From: Streptomyces cyaneofuscatus
Lineage (GTDB): Bacteria > Actinomycetota > Actinomycetes > Streptomycetales > Streptomycetaceae
Direction: 5' to 3'
Length of the DNA stretch: 64,000 nt
Assembly (NCBI RefSeq): GCF_000718135.1
Contig: NZ_JOEM01000004.1
Span: forward strand, 310,001-374,000
Below the pieces are notes generated by a model. The model was not told the DNA's origin. It searched no databases and saw only the letters and a list, made by a program, of their open reading frames with translations. Positions 8,822 through 17,871 of the stretch are shown piece by piece. The stretch's first letter is position 1. Each line of letters begins with the position of its first letter. The translations under genes were made by a program, and so were the position numbers.

Positions 8822-9427
8822 CTACAGCCCGGCCGGCACCGGCCGGGGCGCGGCGAGATCAAGCGGCGTCTCCACCGGCAGCAGGGCGGCGGCCCGCTCC
8901 CGCTCCCCCGCACGCACCGCCGCGCGCACCTCGCGGGCGAGCGGGGTGACATCGCGTACGGAGACGGCCCACTCGTCCGCGTACCGCCGCGACGCCTCCC
9001 CGCTCAGCCCCAGCTGGAGGGAGCGGTACGGCAGCGGGTTCAGGTCCAGGTCACGCTCGGGGTCCCACTGCACCCGGGCGGGGGCGGTGCGCAGGGCGCG
9101 CTTCCAGGCGGCCTGGTCCGGGTGCACATCGCGTACGTAGTGGGAGAGTTCGGCGTGCGCGAGGGCCCACTCCAGGCCGCTCCGGTCGATCTCGACGGCG
9201 AGCACGACCTCCTGGCCCTCCTTGGTGCCCCAGCCGCAGCGGTACATCATCCACAGGAAGCTGGGCTTGATCCACGTCATCCGGTCCCGCTTCCACTCGG
9301 CGGGGAACCGCCCGTCGCGCGCGGCGGGGAGCCCGATGGCGGGGCGGTACGCCTGGTAGACGGTGACCGTGGTGGCGGTGTGGAGCGCGCGGATCTCGTA
9401 ACGGGGCGGGTGGGGCTGGGTGTTCAT
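8822..9427 (-). CDS. DUF4291 family protein
   Basis: A 201-residue soluble protein with the DUF4291 hallmarks: YEIRALHTATTVTVYQAYRPAIG near the start, RMTWIKPSFLWMMYRCGWGTK in the middle, and IQWDPERDLDLNPLPYRSLQLGL-like sequence toward the end. The domain has no established biochemical role. Its conserved Arg, Lys and Trp residues look like a nucleic-acid or nucleotide pocket, but that is inference. The ATG at 9427 begins the conserved N-terminus; the upstream open frame overlaps the dehydrogenase gene and is not coding. It is a single gene downstream of the inositol operon. Confidence 0.85.
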   Translation of the reverse strand: MNTQPHPPRYEIRALHTATTVTVYQAYRPAIGLPAARDGRFPAEWKRDRMTWIKPSFLWMMYRCGWGTKEGQEVVLAVEIDRSGLEWALAHAELSHYVRDVHPDQAAWKRALRTAPARVQWDPERDLDLNPLPYRSLQLGLSGEASRRYADEWAVSVRDVTPLAREVRAAVRAGERERAAALLPVETPLDLAAPRPVPAGL

Positions 9428-9537
9428 GCGTCCCAGGGTGCGGGACGCGTCCACCGGACGGCACCTGGTTTTTCGGAGTGCGGCAGGCCCCGCCGCCACC
9501 ACTGAGGTGCGACGGGGCCTGCCGGGCGGAGAGGGGG

Positions 9538-11040
9538 TCAGTGGTTGCGCGGGAAGCCCAGGTCCACGCCCGCCGGGGCGTCCGCCGGGTCCGGCCAGCG
9601 GGTGGTGACGACCTTGCCGCGGGTGTAGAAGTGCACGCCGTCGTTGCCGTAGATGTGGTGGTCCCCGAAGAGGGAGTCCTTCCAGCCGCCGAAGGAGTGG
9701 TAGCCCACCGGGACCGGGATCGGCACGTTGACGCCGACCATGCCGGCCTCGACCTCCAGCTGGAAGCGGCGGGCCGCGCCGCCGTCGCGGGTGAAGATCG
9801 CGGTGCCGTTGCCGAACGGCGAGGCGTTCATGAGGGCGATGCCGTCCTCGTACGTCTCCACGCGGAGCACGCACAGGACCGGGCCGAAGATCTCGTCCTT
9901 GTACGCGTCGGAGTCGGTGGAGACCTTGTCCAGGAGGGAGAGGCCGATCCAGTGGCCGTCCTCGAAGCCCTCCACCGTGTGGCCCGTGCCGTCGAGGACG
10001 ACCTCGGCGCCCTGGGCGGCGGCGCCCGTGACGTACGAGGCGACCTTGTCGCGGTGGGCGGCGGTGATCAGGGGGCCCATCTCGGAGGCGGGGTCGTTGC
10101 CGGGGCCGATCGTGATCTTCTCGGCGCGCTCGCGGATCTTGGCGACCAGCTCGTCACCGATCGCGCCGACCGCGACGACCGCCGAGATCGCCATGCAGCG
10201 CTCACCGGCGGAGCCGTACGCCGCCGAGACCGCCGCGTCGGCCGCCGCGTCCAGGTCGGCGTCCGGGAGGACGAGCATGTGGTTCTTCGCGCCGCCGAGG
10301 GCCTGGACGCGCTTGCCGTTGGCGGAGGCCGTGGCGTGGATGTAGCGGGCGATGGGGGTGGAGCCGACGAAGGAGACGGCGGCCACGTCGGGGTGGTTGA
10401 GCAGGCCGTCGACGGCGACCTTGTCGCCGTGCAGGACGTTGAGGACGCCGTCCGGGAGGCCCGCCTCCGCCGCCAGCTCGGCCAGCAGGTTGGCGGCCGA
10501 CGGGTCCTTCTCGCTCGGCTTCAGCACGAACGTGTTGCCGCACGCGATGGCGAGGGGGAACATCCACATCGGCACCATGGCCGGGAAGTTGAACGGGGTG
10601 ATGCCCGCGACCACGCCGAGCGACTGGCGGATCGAGGAGACGTCGACCCGGTTGGAGACCTGGGTGGAGAGCTCGCCCTTGAGCTGGGTGGTGATCCCGC
10701 ACGCCAGCTCGACGATCTCCAGACCGCGGGCGACCTCGCCCAACGCGTCCGAGTGCACCTTGCCGTGCTCGGCGGTGATCAGCGCGGCGATGTCGTCGCG
10801 GTGGGCGTCCAGCAGCGCGCGGTAGCGGAAGAGGACCGCGGTGCGCTGGGCGAGGGAGGAGGTGCCCCAGGTCGTGTACGCGGCCTTCGCCGCGGCCACC
10901 GCGGCGTCGACCTCCTCCACCGAGGCGAGCGCCACCTGGGTCGTGACCGCGCCGGTGGCCGGGTCCGTGACCGGACCGTACTTGCCCGACGTGCCCTCCA
11001 CTGTCTTGCCGCCGATCCAGTGGTTGACGGTCTTCGTCAT
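9538..11040 (-). CDS. mmsA: CoA-acylating methylmalonate-semialdehyde dehydrogenase (IolA/MmsA)
   Basis: A 500-residue aldehyde dehydrogenase that converts malonate or methylmalonate semialdehyde to acetyl- or propionyl-CoA, using NAD and CoA. The family signature ITPFNFPAMVPMWMFPLAIACGNTFVLKPSEKDP is present in register, the nucleophile Cys (about 280) sits in GERCMAIS, and FVGSTPIARYIH is the cofactor loop. It closes the inositol operon, where its job is the last step from malonate semialdehyde; the same enzyme could serve valine and thymine breakdown. It begins 41 bases after iolD with a strong AAGGAG site. Confidence 0.92.
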   Translation of the reverse strand: MTKTVNHWIGGKTVEGTSGKYGPVTDPATGAVTTQVALASVEEVDAAVAAAKAAYTTWGTSSLAQRTAVLFRYRALLDAHRDDIAALITAEHGKVHSDALGEVARGLEIVELACGITTQLKGELSTQVSNRVDVSSIRQSLGVVAGITPFNFPAMVPMWMFPLAIACGNTFVLKPSEKDPSAANLLAELAAEAGLPDGVLNVLHGDKVAVDGLLNHPDVAAVSFVGSTPIARYIHATASANGKRVQALGGAKNHMLVLPDADLDAAADAAVSAAYGSAGERCMAISAVVAVGAIGDELVAKIRERAEKITIGPGNDPASEMGPLITAAHRDKVASYVTGAAAQGAEVVLDGTGHTVEGFEDGHWIGLSLLDKVSTDSDAYKDEIFGPVLCVLRVETYEDGIALMNASPFGNGTAIFTRDGGAARRFQLEVEAGMVGVNVPIPVPVGYHSFGGWKDSLFGDHHIYGNDGVHFYTRGKVVTTRWPDPADAPAGVDLGFPRNH

Positions 11041-11081
11041 GACGTACTCCTTCAGGCTTCAGGCAGGCGTGGGGGCCGGTC

Positions 11082-13070
11082 TCACAGGTGGTGGCGTCGG
11101 GCGGCGACCCGCCGGTCGTACTCTTCCCGGGCCGTGACCGCCGCCGGACGGCTCGCGGTTTCGGCCACAGGAACATCCCACCACGCCTGTGCCGGAGGGG
11201 GGCCCGACACTGTGTCGGGCGTTTCGGTCTCGACGTAGACACAAGTGGGGCCCTCCGCGCTGCGGGCCTCCGCGAGGGCTTTGCGCAGGTCGTCGACGGT
11301 GGTGGCGCGCAGGACCCGCATCCCGAGGGAGGCCGCGTTGGCGGCGAGGTCGACGGGGAGCGGCGGGCCGGTGAAGCCGCCGTCGGGGTCGCGGTGGCGA
11401 TAGGCAGTGCCGAAGCGCTCGCCGCCGACCGCCTCGGAGAGACCTCCGATGGAGGCGTAGCCGTGGTTCTGGAGGATCAGCAGTCTGAGGGGGAGGTTCT
11501 CCTGGACGGCGGTGACGATCTCGGTGGGGTTCATCAGGTACGTGCCGTCGCCGACCAGGGCCCAGACGGGGCGGCCCTCATGTCCTTGGGCTTCGGTGGC
11601 GAGGAGGACGCCGATCGCGGCCGGGATCTCGTAGCCCATGCAGGAGTAGCCGTACTCGACGTGGTACTGGTCGCGGGAGCGGGTGCGCCAGAGCTTGTGC
11701 AGGTCACCGGGGAGCGAACCGGCGGCGTTGATGAGGATGTCCTCCTCGGTGACCAGGGTGTCGAGGAGGCCGAGAACCTGGGTCTGGGTGGGGCGTGCGG
11801 TGAGATCGGGGGTGGTGAAGGACGCCTCGACCTGTTCCTCCCACGCCTCCTTCGCGCCGGTGTACTCCGTCTCGTACGCCGGGTCGATCCGGTATCCCCG
11901 TCCGGCGAGTGCGCTGGTGAGCGCCTCCAGGCCGGTGCGGGCGTCGGCGACCAGGGGCAGGGCGGCCAGCTTGTGGGCGTCGAAGCCGGTGATGTTGAGG
12001 TTGAGGAAGCGGACGGCCGGGTTCTCGAAGAGGGTGCCGGACGCGGTGGTGAAGTCCGTGTACCGGGTGCCGACGCCGATCACCAGGTCGGCGGTGCGGG
12101 CCAGCTCGTCGGCGGTGGCGGTGCCGGTGTGGCCGATGCCGCCCACGTCCGCCGGGTGGTCGTGGCGCAGGGCCCCCTTGCCCGCCTGGGTGGAGGCGAC
12201 CGGGATGCGGGTGGCGGCGGTGAAGGCGGCCAACGTCTCCTCGGCCGCGCTGTGGCGGACCCCGCCGCCCGCGACGATCAGGGGGCGGCGGGCGGAGCGC
12301 ACCGCCCGTACCGCCGCTTCCAGTTCGGCCGTGTCGGGCGCCGGCCTGCGGACCCGCCAGACCCGCTCGGCGAAGAACTCCTCCGGCCAGTCGTACGCCT
12401 CCGCCTGCACGTCCTGCGGCAGGGCGAGCGTGACCGCGCCCGTCTCGGCGGGGTCGGCCAGGACCCGCATCGCCTGGAGGGCCGCCGGGATGAGCGCTTC
12501 GGGGCGGGTGACCCGGTCGAAGTAGCGCGAGACGGGGCGCAGGCAGTCGTTGACCGACACGTCACCGGCGTACGGGACTTCGAGCTGCTGGAGTACGGGG
12601 TCGGCGGGCCGGGTCGCGAAGGTGTCGCCGGGGAGGAGGAGGACGGGGAGGTGGTTGATGGTGGCGAGGGCGGCGCCGGTGACGAGGTTGGTGGCGCCCG
12701 GGCCGATGGAGGTGGTCACGGCGTGCGCGGAGAGCCGGCCGGACTGGCGCGCGTATCCCACGGCCGCGTGCACCATGGCCTGTTCGTTGCGGCCCTGGAG
12801 GTAGGGCATGCGGGGCCCGGTCCGGGTGACGCTGTGGTCGCCGTTCCGCTTTCTGCTCCCGTTGCCCGCCTCCACAAGCGCCTGGCCGATTCCGGCGACG
12901 TTGCCGTGGCCGAAGATGCCCCAGGTGGCGCTGATCAGGCGGTGGCGGCGGCCGTCGCGCTCGGTGTACTGGCGGGCGAGGAAGGCGACCAGGGCCTGAG
13001 CGGTGGTCAGGCGGCGGGTGGGGGGCTCGTTACGGGGGCCGGTGCGGCTCGTGGGACTCGTCGGGCTCAA
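11082..13070 (-). CDS. iolD: 3D-(3,5/4)-trihydroxycyclohexane-1,2-dione acylhydrolase (IolD)
   Basis: A 662-residue thiamine-diphosphate enzyme that opens the inositol-derived ring. Motifs include LTTAQALVAFLARQY at the start, GIFGHGNVAGIGQAL, GRNEQAMVHAAVGYARQ with the catalytic Glu, and the ThDP/Mg motif starting WALVGDGTYLMNP. The start is TTG at 13070: GGAGGT lies six bases upstream, and this TTG shares bases with the TGA stop of iolB (TTGA, 13067-13070), so translation is coupled. A longer upstream frame exists but overlaps iolB. Length fits the family. Fourth gene of the iol operon. Confidence 0.92.
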   Translation of the reverse strand: MSPTSPTSRTGPRNEPPTRRLTTAQALVAFLARQYTERDGRRHRLISATWGIFGHGNVAGIGQALVEAGNGSRKRNGDHSVTRTGPRMPYLQGRNEQAMVHAAVGYARQSGRLSAHAVTTSIGPGATNLVTGAALATINHLPVLLLPGDTFATRPADPVLQQLEVPYAGDVSVNDCLRPVSRYFDRVTRPEALIPAALQAMRVLADPAETGAVTLALPQDVQAEAYDWPEEFFAERVWRVRRPAPDTAELEAAVRAVRSARRPLIVAGGGVRHSAAEETLAAFTAATRIPVASTQAGKGALRHDHPADVGGIGHTGTATADELARTADLVIGVGTRYTDFTTASGTLFENPAVRFLNLNITGFDAHKLAALPLVADARTGLEALTSALAGRGYRIDPAYETEYTGAKEAWEEQVEASFTTPDLTARPTQTQVLGLLDTLVTEEDILINAAGSLPGDLHKLWRTRSRDQYHVEYGYSCMGYEIPAAIGVLLATEAQGHEGRPVWALVGDGTYLMNPTEIVTAVQENLPLRLLILQNHGYASIGGLSEAVGGERFGTAYRHRDPDGGFTGPPLPVDLAANAASLGMRVLRATTVDDLRKALAEARSAEGPTCVYVETETPDTVSGPPPAQAWWDVPVAETASRPAAVTAREEYDRRVAARRHHL

Positions 13071-14023
13071 CCTGTTACCTCCGGGCCGGGCGACGGATGC
13101 GCCGTGTCCGGGCGGGCCGTCTGCGGATGCGCCGTGTACAGCGGCAGTCTGGCGTCGACCGGCTCGTCCCGCCAGGTGTCGCGGATCCATCCGTGGCCCG
13201 GATGGTCGCGGATCAGCCAGGCCCGCTCCTCCCCCGGCCCCGCCATGACGTTCAGGTAGTACAGCGTGCGGGCGGGCGGGGCGATGGACGGGCCGTGCCA
13301 GCCGTCGGGGATGAGGACCGCGTCACCGCTGCCGACCTCGGCGAGGACATCCGTACCGCCCTCGCGCGACGGCGAGACCCGGTGGTAGCCGAGGCCGCCG
13401 CCCTCCACCTCGAAGTAGTAGATCTCCTCCAGCTCGCACTCCTCGCCCGGCACGTACTCGTCGTGCTTGTGGGGCGGGTAGGAGGACCAGTTGCCGCCGG
13501 GCGTGAGGACCTCGACGGCGATCAGGCGGTCGCAGTCGAAGGTGTCGGCGGCGGCGAAGTTGTTGACCTGGCGCGAGCAGGTGCCGGTGCCGCGCAGTTC
13601 GACGGGTACCTCCGGCGCGGGGCCGTAGCGAGCGGGGAGTCGTCGCTCGCACTTCGCTCCTGCCAGGGCGAAGCGGCCTCCTGCGCCGGAGGCGATCTGC
13701 GCTCGGTCGTCGCGCGGCACGTAGGCGAAGTCGCTCACCCCGCTGAACACGCTTTCCCGGCCCAGCAGTTCAAAGGTGTCACCTGCCGTACGCACCGTAC
13801 AGCCACCGGCCAACGGGAGGACGATCCATTCGCACTCCCCGGTGACGAGCGTATGAACTCCGCCCGGCTCCAGCTCCAGAACGCGGAGATGGGACCGGTC
13901 CCATCCGGCCATTTCGGGGTCGACGTCCAGGACATAGGGGCCGCGCCCCGCGCTGCCGGAGGGCAGGTGGTGGCGCGCGGCGGGCGAGGTGGCCCCGGTG
14001 CGGTGCTCGTGGTGCGTTTCCAT
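13067..14023 (-). CDS. iolB: 5-deoxy-glucuronate isomerase (IolB)
   Basis: A 318-residue bicupin enzyme that isomerises 5-deoxy-glucuronate to 2-deoxy-5-keto-gluconate in inositol catabolism. The metal-site cupin motif is clear in YPPHKHDEYVPGEECELEEIYYFEVE, with a downstream His in PDGWHGPS. ATG at 14023 is preferred over GTG at 14029 because AAGGAG is five bases upstream of the ATG and would overlap the GTG. The stop overlaps the TTG start of iolD. It follows the aldolase-like gene by 17 bases. Confidence 0.93.
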   Translation of the reverse strand: METHHEHRTGATSPAARHHLPSGSAGRGPYVLDVDPEMAGWDRSHLRVLELEPGGVHTLVTGECEWIVLPLAGGCTVRTAGDTFELLGRESVFSGVSDFAYVPRDDRAQIASGAGGRFALAGAKCERRLPARYGPAPEVPVELRGTGTCSRQVNNFAAADTFDCDRLIAVEVLTPGGNWSSYPPHKHDEYVPGEECELEEIYYFEVEGGGLGYHRVSPSREGGTDVLAEVGSGDAVLIPDGWHGPSIAPPARTLYYLNVMAGPGEERAWLIRDHPGHGWIRDTWRDEPVDARLPLYTAHPQTARPDTAHPSPGPEVTG

Positions 14024-14040
14024 GGCCACTCCTTACCCGG

Positions 14041-14964
14041 CTACAGCAGCGATACAGCGGTGTCGACGGCGCCCGCCACGTCCCCGTCGACCGGGTAGAG
14101 CAGCGAGCGCCCCACGACCAGCCCCCGTACGGTCGGCAGCCGCAGCGCCTCGCGCCACTTCCCGTACGCCCCGTCCAGGTCGTCGCCCACCTCGCCGCCG
14201 AGCAGCACGGCGGGGAGCGTGGAGGTCTCCATCACCTGCGCCATGTCGTCCGGGTGCTCGGTGACGGGGACCTTGAGCCAGGTGTACGCGGAGGTCCCGG
14301 CCAGCCCCGACGCGATGGCGATGGATGTGGCGACGGCGGCGGCGCCCAGGTCGTTGCGGAGGCGGCCGTCGACGCGCCGGCAGAGGAACGGTTCGACGAA
14401 GACCGGCAGCCGGTGCGCGGCCATCGCGTCGATGGTGCGGGCGGCGGTGTGCAGGGTGTCCAGGGAGCCGGGGTCGTCGTGGTCGATGCGGAGCAACAGC
14501 TTCCCCGCGTCGAACCCGTGGCGGACCAGGTCATCGGGGCGGTGCCCGGTGAACCGGTCGTCGAGCTCGAAGGCGGCGCCCGCGAGCCCGCCCCGGTTCA
14601 TGGAGCCCATGACCACCTTGTCCTCCAGGGCGCCGAGGAGGAGCAGGTCGTCCAGGACGTCGGCGGAGGCGAGCACACCGTCGACGCCGGGGCGGGAGAG
14701 GGCGAGGCGGAGCCGCTCCAGCAGCTCGAACCGGTTGGCCATGGCGAGCGCCCGGTCCCCGACGGCGAGGGCGCCGCGTGCGGGGTGGTCGGCGGCGATG
14801 ATCATGAGTCGGCCGGGGTGGGGCGGGCGCGCACGGTCCGAGGCGATGTCGTCGGTACGGAGCAGGGGGCGCCGCTTCCGTCGCGCGGCGGCTTCGGCCA
14901 CCGCTTCGGGGCGCTCGGCGCGGAGCCGGACCAGGTCGCGGAGGGAGGCTGCGGCGGGGGTCAT
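14041..14964 (-). CDS. Cgl0159-like (beta/alpha)8 aldolase family protein
   Basis: A 307-residue TIM-barrel protein of the deoxyribose-phosphate/LacD-like aldolase group. Visible elements are MIIAADHPARGAL, GSMNRGGLAGAAFELDDRFTG, LLLRIDHDDPGSLDTL, the lysine-containing strand AYTWLKVPV and GLVVGRSLLYP, which resembles a phosphate-binding end. By position (between iolC and iolB) it probably cleaves 2-deoxy-5-keto-gluconate 6-phosphate into dihydroxyacetone phosphate and malonate semialdehyde, the IolJ step. That is inference from context; it is not an IolJ class II aldolase by sequence. Its ATG overlaps the iolC stop (ATGA). Confidence 0.82.
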   Translation of the reverse strand: MTPAAASLRDLVRLRAERPEAVAEAAARRKRRPLLRTDDIASDRARPPHPGRLMIIAADHPARGALAVGDRALAMANRFELLERLRLALSRPGVDGVLASADVLDDLLLLGALEDKVVMGSMNRGGLAGAAFELDDRFTGHRPDDLVRHGFDAGKLLLRIDHDDPGSLDTLHTAARTIDAMAAHRLPVFVEPFLCRRVDGRLRNDLGAAAVATSIAIASGLAGTSAYTWLKVPVTEHPDDMAQVMETSTLPAVLLGGEVGDDLDGAYGKWREALRLPTVRGLVVGRSLLYPVDGDVAGAVDTAVSLL

Positions 14965-15995
14965 GAGGCCGCTCCGGAGGGCCCGGCGGCGATGGCCTCG
15001 GTGACCGCTCCCTCCGCGAGGGCCCGCTCCACCTCGTCCGGGAAGGGCATCGCGGAGGAGCAGGCGATGCGGGAGGCGACGATGGCCCCGGCGGCGTTCG
15101 CGTACCGCATGATCCGGGCGATGTCCCAGCCGGCGAGCAGTCCGTGGCAGAGCGCCCCGCCGAACGCGTCCCCGGCGCCGAGCCCGTTGACCACCTCCAC
15201 CGGCAGCGGCTCCACATCGGCGGTGGAGCCGTCGCGGTGGACGGCGAGGACGCCCTTCGGCCCCTGCTTGACGACGGCGAGCTCCACCCCGGCCGCGAGC
15301 AGGGCGCGGGCGGCGGCGTGCGGTTCGCGCTCGCCGGTCGCGATCTCGCACTCGTCGATGTTGCCGACGGCGACGGTGGCGTGGGCGAGCGCTTCCCGGT
15401 AGCGGGCGGGCGCCACCGAGCTGTGGTCTCCGCCGTCCCAGAACATGGGCCGCCAGTCGAGGTCGAACACGGTCGCGGTACGGAACTCCGGGGCCGGGCT
15501 CTCGGTACGGGCACTCGCGCTACGGGCTTGGAGCGCCGCCAGTGTCGCGGCCCGGCTGGGCTCGGCGCTGAGCCCGGTCCCGGTCATCCAGAAGATCCGG
15601 GCGTCGCGCACCGCGTCCAGGTCGAGTTCCGGCGGGTGGATCTCCAGATCGGGCGCCTTGGGCTGCCGGTAGAAGTGGAGGGGGAAGTCGTCCGGCGGGA
15701 AGATCTCGCAGAAGGTGACCGGGGTCGGATACTCCTCGACCTCCGTCACCCACCGGTCGTCCACCCCGAAGCCCCGGAGCTCCTGGTGGAGGTACTCCCC
15801 GAAGGCGTCCCGGCCGGTCCGGGTGATCACCGCCGTCCGCCGCCCCAGCCGCGCCGCCGCCACCGCGACGTTCGTCGGGGAGCCGCCGAGGAACTTGCCG
15901 AACGTCTCGACCCGGGCGAGCGGCACACCGATGTCCAGGGGATAGAGGTCCACCCCGATCCGCCCCATGGTGATCACGTCGTACGGCTCAGGCAT
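14961..15995 (-). CDS. iolC: 5-dehydro-2-deoxygluconokinase (IolC), PfkB family
   Basis: A 344-residue ribokinase-family enzyme that phosphorylates 2-deoxy-5-keto-gluconate with ATP. It has the PfkB entry motif GGSPTNVAVAAARLG, the substrate segment TFCEIFPPDDFPLHFYRQPKAPD typical of IolC, and the catalytic motif NGLGAGDAFGGAL with its Asp base. The ATG at 15995 is chosen because GAAGGG lies six bases before it; the ATG at 16001 sits directly against that site. It is the first gene of the minus-strand iol operon, divergent from the isomerase gene at 16175. Confidence 0.9.
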   Translation of the reverse strand: MPEPYDVITMGRIGVDLYPLDIGVPLARVETFGKFLGGSPTNVAVAAARLGRRTAVITRTGRDAFGEYLHQELRGFGVDDRWVTEVEEYPTPVTFCEIFPPDDFPLHFYRQPKAPDLEIHPPELDLDAVRDARIFWMTGTGLSAEPSRAATLAALQARSASARTESPAPEFRTATVFDLDWRPMFWDGGDHSSVAPARYREALAHATVAVGNIDECEIATGEREPHAAARALLAAGVELAVVKQGPKGVLAVHRDGSTADVEPLPVEVVNGLGAGDAFGGALCHGLLAGWDIARIMRYANAAGAIVASRIACSSAMPFPDEVERALAEGAVTEAIAAGPSGAAS

Positions 15996-16110
15996 ACGCA
16001 TCCCTTCGACCTACCGGCGCGACCCACCGGCGCGCGACTCACCGGCGCGGCCCACCGGTGGCCGGCTGATCCCAGGTCAGGTCTAGCCCTCTCCCCGGAA
16101 CCCTGTCAAC

Positions 16111-16143
16111 ATTTTGTCCGGACATTCGGACGAACTCTTGACA
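16111..16143. promoter_or_regulatory. Palindrome and -35-like hexamer between divergent iol genes
   Basis: TGTCCGGACA at 16115-16124 is a perfect 10-base palindrome, followed by CGGAC that pairs again with GTCCG (16116-16120) across a short spacer. TTGACA at 16138-16143 is a perfect -35 hexamer toward the plus-strand isomerase gene, although no clear -10 follows at the right distance. This AT-richer island sits midway between iolC and the isomerase and is the natural operator for an inositol-responsive repressor. No such regulator gene is adjacent. Confidence 0.5.
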
Positions 16144-16174
16144 CTCATCCGTACGGGCCGCGACGCTGGGCGAT

Positions 16175-17089
16175 ATGACCCCCTCCGCACCCTCTTCGGC
16201 CCGCATCCGCATCGGCTCGGCACCCGACTCGTGGGGGGTGTGGTTCCCGGACGACCCGCAGCAGGTGCCCTGGCAGCGCTTCCTCGACGAGGTGGCCGAG
16301 GCCGGGTACGCGTGGATCGAGCTCGGTCCGTACGGCTATCTGCCCACCGACCCGGCCCGGCTGACGGACGAGACCCGCAGCCGGGGGCTCACCGTCTCCG
16401 CCGGCACCGTCTTCACCGGATTGCACCACGGGCCCGACGTCTGGGACCGGACCTGGGCGCATGTCGCGGACATCGCCGAGCTGACCCGGGCCATGGGCGC
16501 CGAACACCTGGTCGTCATCCCCTCGTTCTGGCGTGACGACAAGACGGGCGAGGTGCTGGAGGACCGCACGCTCACGCCCGCGCAGTGGCGGGACCTGACG
16601 ACGCAGACGGAGCGGCTGGGGCGGGAGGTCCGGGAGCGCTACGGGCTCCGCATCGTCGTCCACCCGCACGCGGACACCCACATCGACAGCGAGGAGAACG
16701 TCAGCCGCTTCCTCGACGCCACCGATCCCGCCCTGGTCTCGCTCTGTCTGGACACCGGGCACTACGCCTACTGCGGCGGCGACAGCGTCAAGCTCATCGA
16801 GACGTACGGGGAGCGCATCGGCTACCTCCACCTCAAGCAGGTCGACCCCGAGATCCTGGCGGCGGTGGTGGCGGACGAGGTCCCGTTCGGCCCGGCCGTG
16901 GCGCGGGGCGTGATGTGCGAACCGCCCGGCGGGGTGCCCGCCCTGGAGCCGGTCCTGGACGCGGCGCGCGCCCTGGACGTCGACCTGTTCGCGATCGTGG
17001 AGCAGGACATGTACCCGTGCGACCCGGACAAGCCGCTCCCGATCGCGCGCCGCACCCGCGAGTTCCTGCGCTCCTGCGGACGGCCCTGA
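16175..17089 (+). CDS. Sugar phosphate isomerase/epimerase, IolE/IolI-like
   Basis: A 304-residue xylose-isomerase-like TIM barrel. The strand ends carry typical metal ligands: Glu in AWIELGPYGYLP, Asp and His in LCLDTGHYAYCGG, the HLKQVDPE segment and Glu in IVEQDMYP. By its place across a divergent promoter from the iol operon it should act on inosose, either as dehydratase (IolE) or isomerase (IolI). The N-terminal SAPDSWGVWFPDD differs from classical IolE, so the exact reaction is open. No good ribosome-binding site precedes the ATG. It ends nine bases from the convergent DinB-like gene. Confidence 0.8.
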   Translation: MTPSAPSSARIRIGSAPDSWGVWFPDDPQQVPWQRFLDEVAEAGYAWIELGPYGYLPTDPARLTDETRSRGLTVSAGTVFTGLHHGPDVWDRTWAHVADIAELTRAMGAEHLVVIPSFWRDDKTGEVLEDRTLTPAQWRDLTTQTERLGREVRERYGLRIVVHPHADTHIDSEENVSRFLDATDPALVSLCLDTGHYAYCGGDSVKLIETYGERIGYLHLKQVDPEILAAVVADEVPFGPAVARGVMCEPPGGVPALEPVLDAARALDVDLFAIVEQDMYPCDPDKPLPIARRTREFLRSCGRP

Positions 17090-17097
17090 CCGCCGGG

Positions 17098-17634
17098 TCA
17101 CACCCCCGTACGCCCGTCGATGCGCTCGCGGATCAGGTCGGCGTGCCCGCAGTGGCGCGCGTACTCGCCGATCATGTGCGTGTAGATCCACCGCAGCGTC
17201 ACCTCGCCGCCCATGAACGGGCTGGTGTCGTCGAGCTTCCGCCCCGCACAGTTCTCCCGGCCCCGCCGCACCTCCTCTTCCCACACCGCCACCGCGCTCT
17301 CGTACGTGGCGTCGTCGGCGAGCTCGAACCCACCGTCATGGCCTGCGCCGCCGCCTCCGCTCCCGCTCTCGTCGGCCGGGGCGTACAGGCGCGGAACGTC
17401 CTCCTGCACGAGGACCCGACGGAACCAGTTCCGCTCGACGGCCGCCGCGTGCTGGACCAGCCCGAGCAGGGTGACCGACGAGGGCGCCACGGCCGCCTCG
17501 CGGAGCCGCTCCGCAGGCAGCTCCGCGCACTTCTGGACGAGGGTGGCGCGGTAGAAGTCGAGCCAACTCTCCAGGGTGGTGCGCTCGTCGGCGACCAACG
17601 GGGGCATCGAACGCTCGGAAATGTTCATGGTCAT
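17098..17634 (-). CDS. DinB/DUF664 family protein (mycothiol-dependent enzyme-like)
   Basis: About 178 residues forming a DinB four-helix bundle. PLVADERTTLESWLDFYRATLVQKCAEL is the family N-terminus; His residues that could bind a metal are in GLVQHAAAVERNWF and in MIGEYARHCGHADLIRE near the end. Many actinobacterial DinB proteins are metal-dependent mycothiol transferases, but activity here is inferred from fold only. A Gly/Ser-rich insert (about 105-118) is unusual. Starts at 17637, 17634 or 17628 are equally possible, as none has a clear ribosome-binding site. Confidence 0.8.
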   Translation of the reverse strand: MTMNISERSMPPLVADERTTLESWLDFYRATLVQKCAELPAERLREAAVAPSSVTLLGLVQHAAAVERNWFRRVLVQEDVPRLYAPADESGSGGGGAGHDGGFELADDATYESAVAVWEEEVRRGRENCAGRKLDDTSPFMGGEVTLRWIYTHMIGEYARHCGHADLIRERIDGRTGV

Positions 17635-17871
17635 CATCGTGACATCCGGGTCTGACATCGCCCGGCTTCCGCACCACAGCCTGCTGTTCGCCCCTTCTGT
17701 CACGCCAGTAACTGTTTCGCCACACATGTCTCCGTTACGCGGGTTTTCCGTCACAGGCGCACCACAGCCCCACCCCGCCTGCCGTCCGCGGTCGTTCGAC
17801 CGGGCGCAGGCTGCGTGATCACGAGGGCAGAACCGGTCCTCAGAACAGAGCAGCGCAGAGAGGTGTCACGG

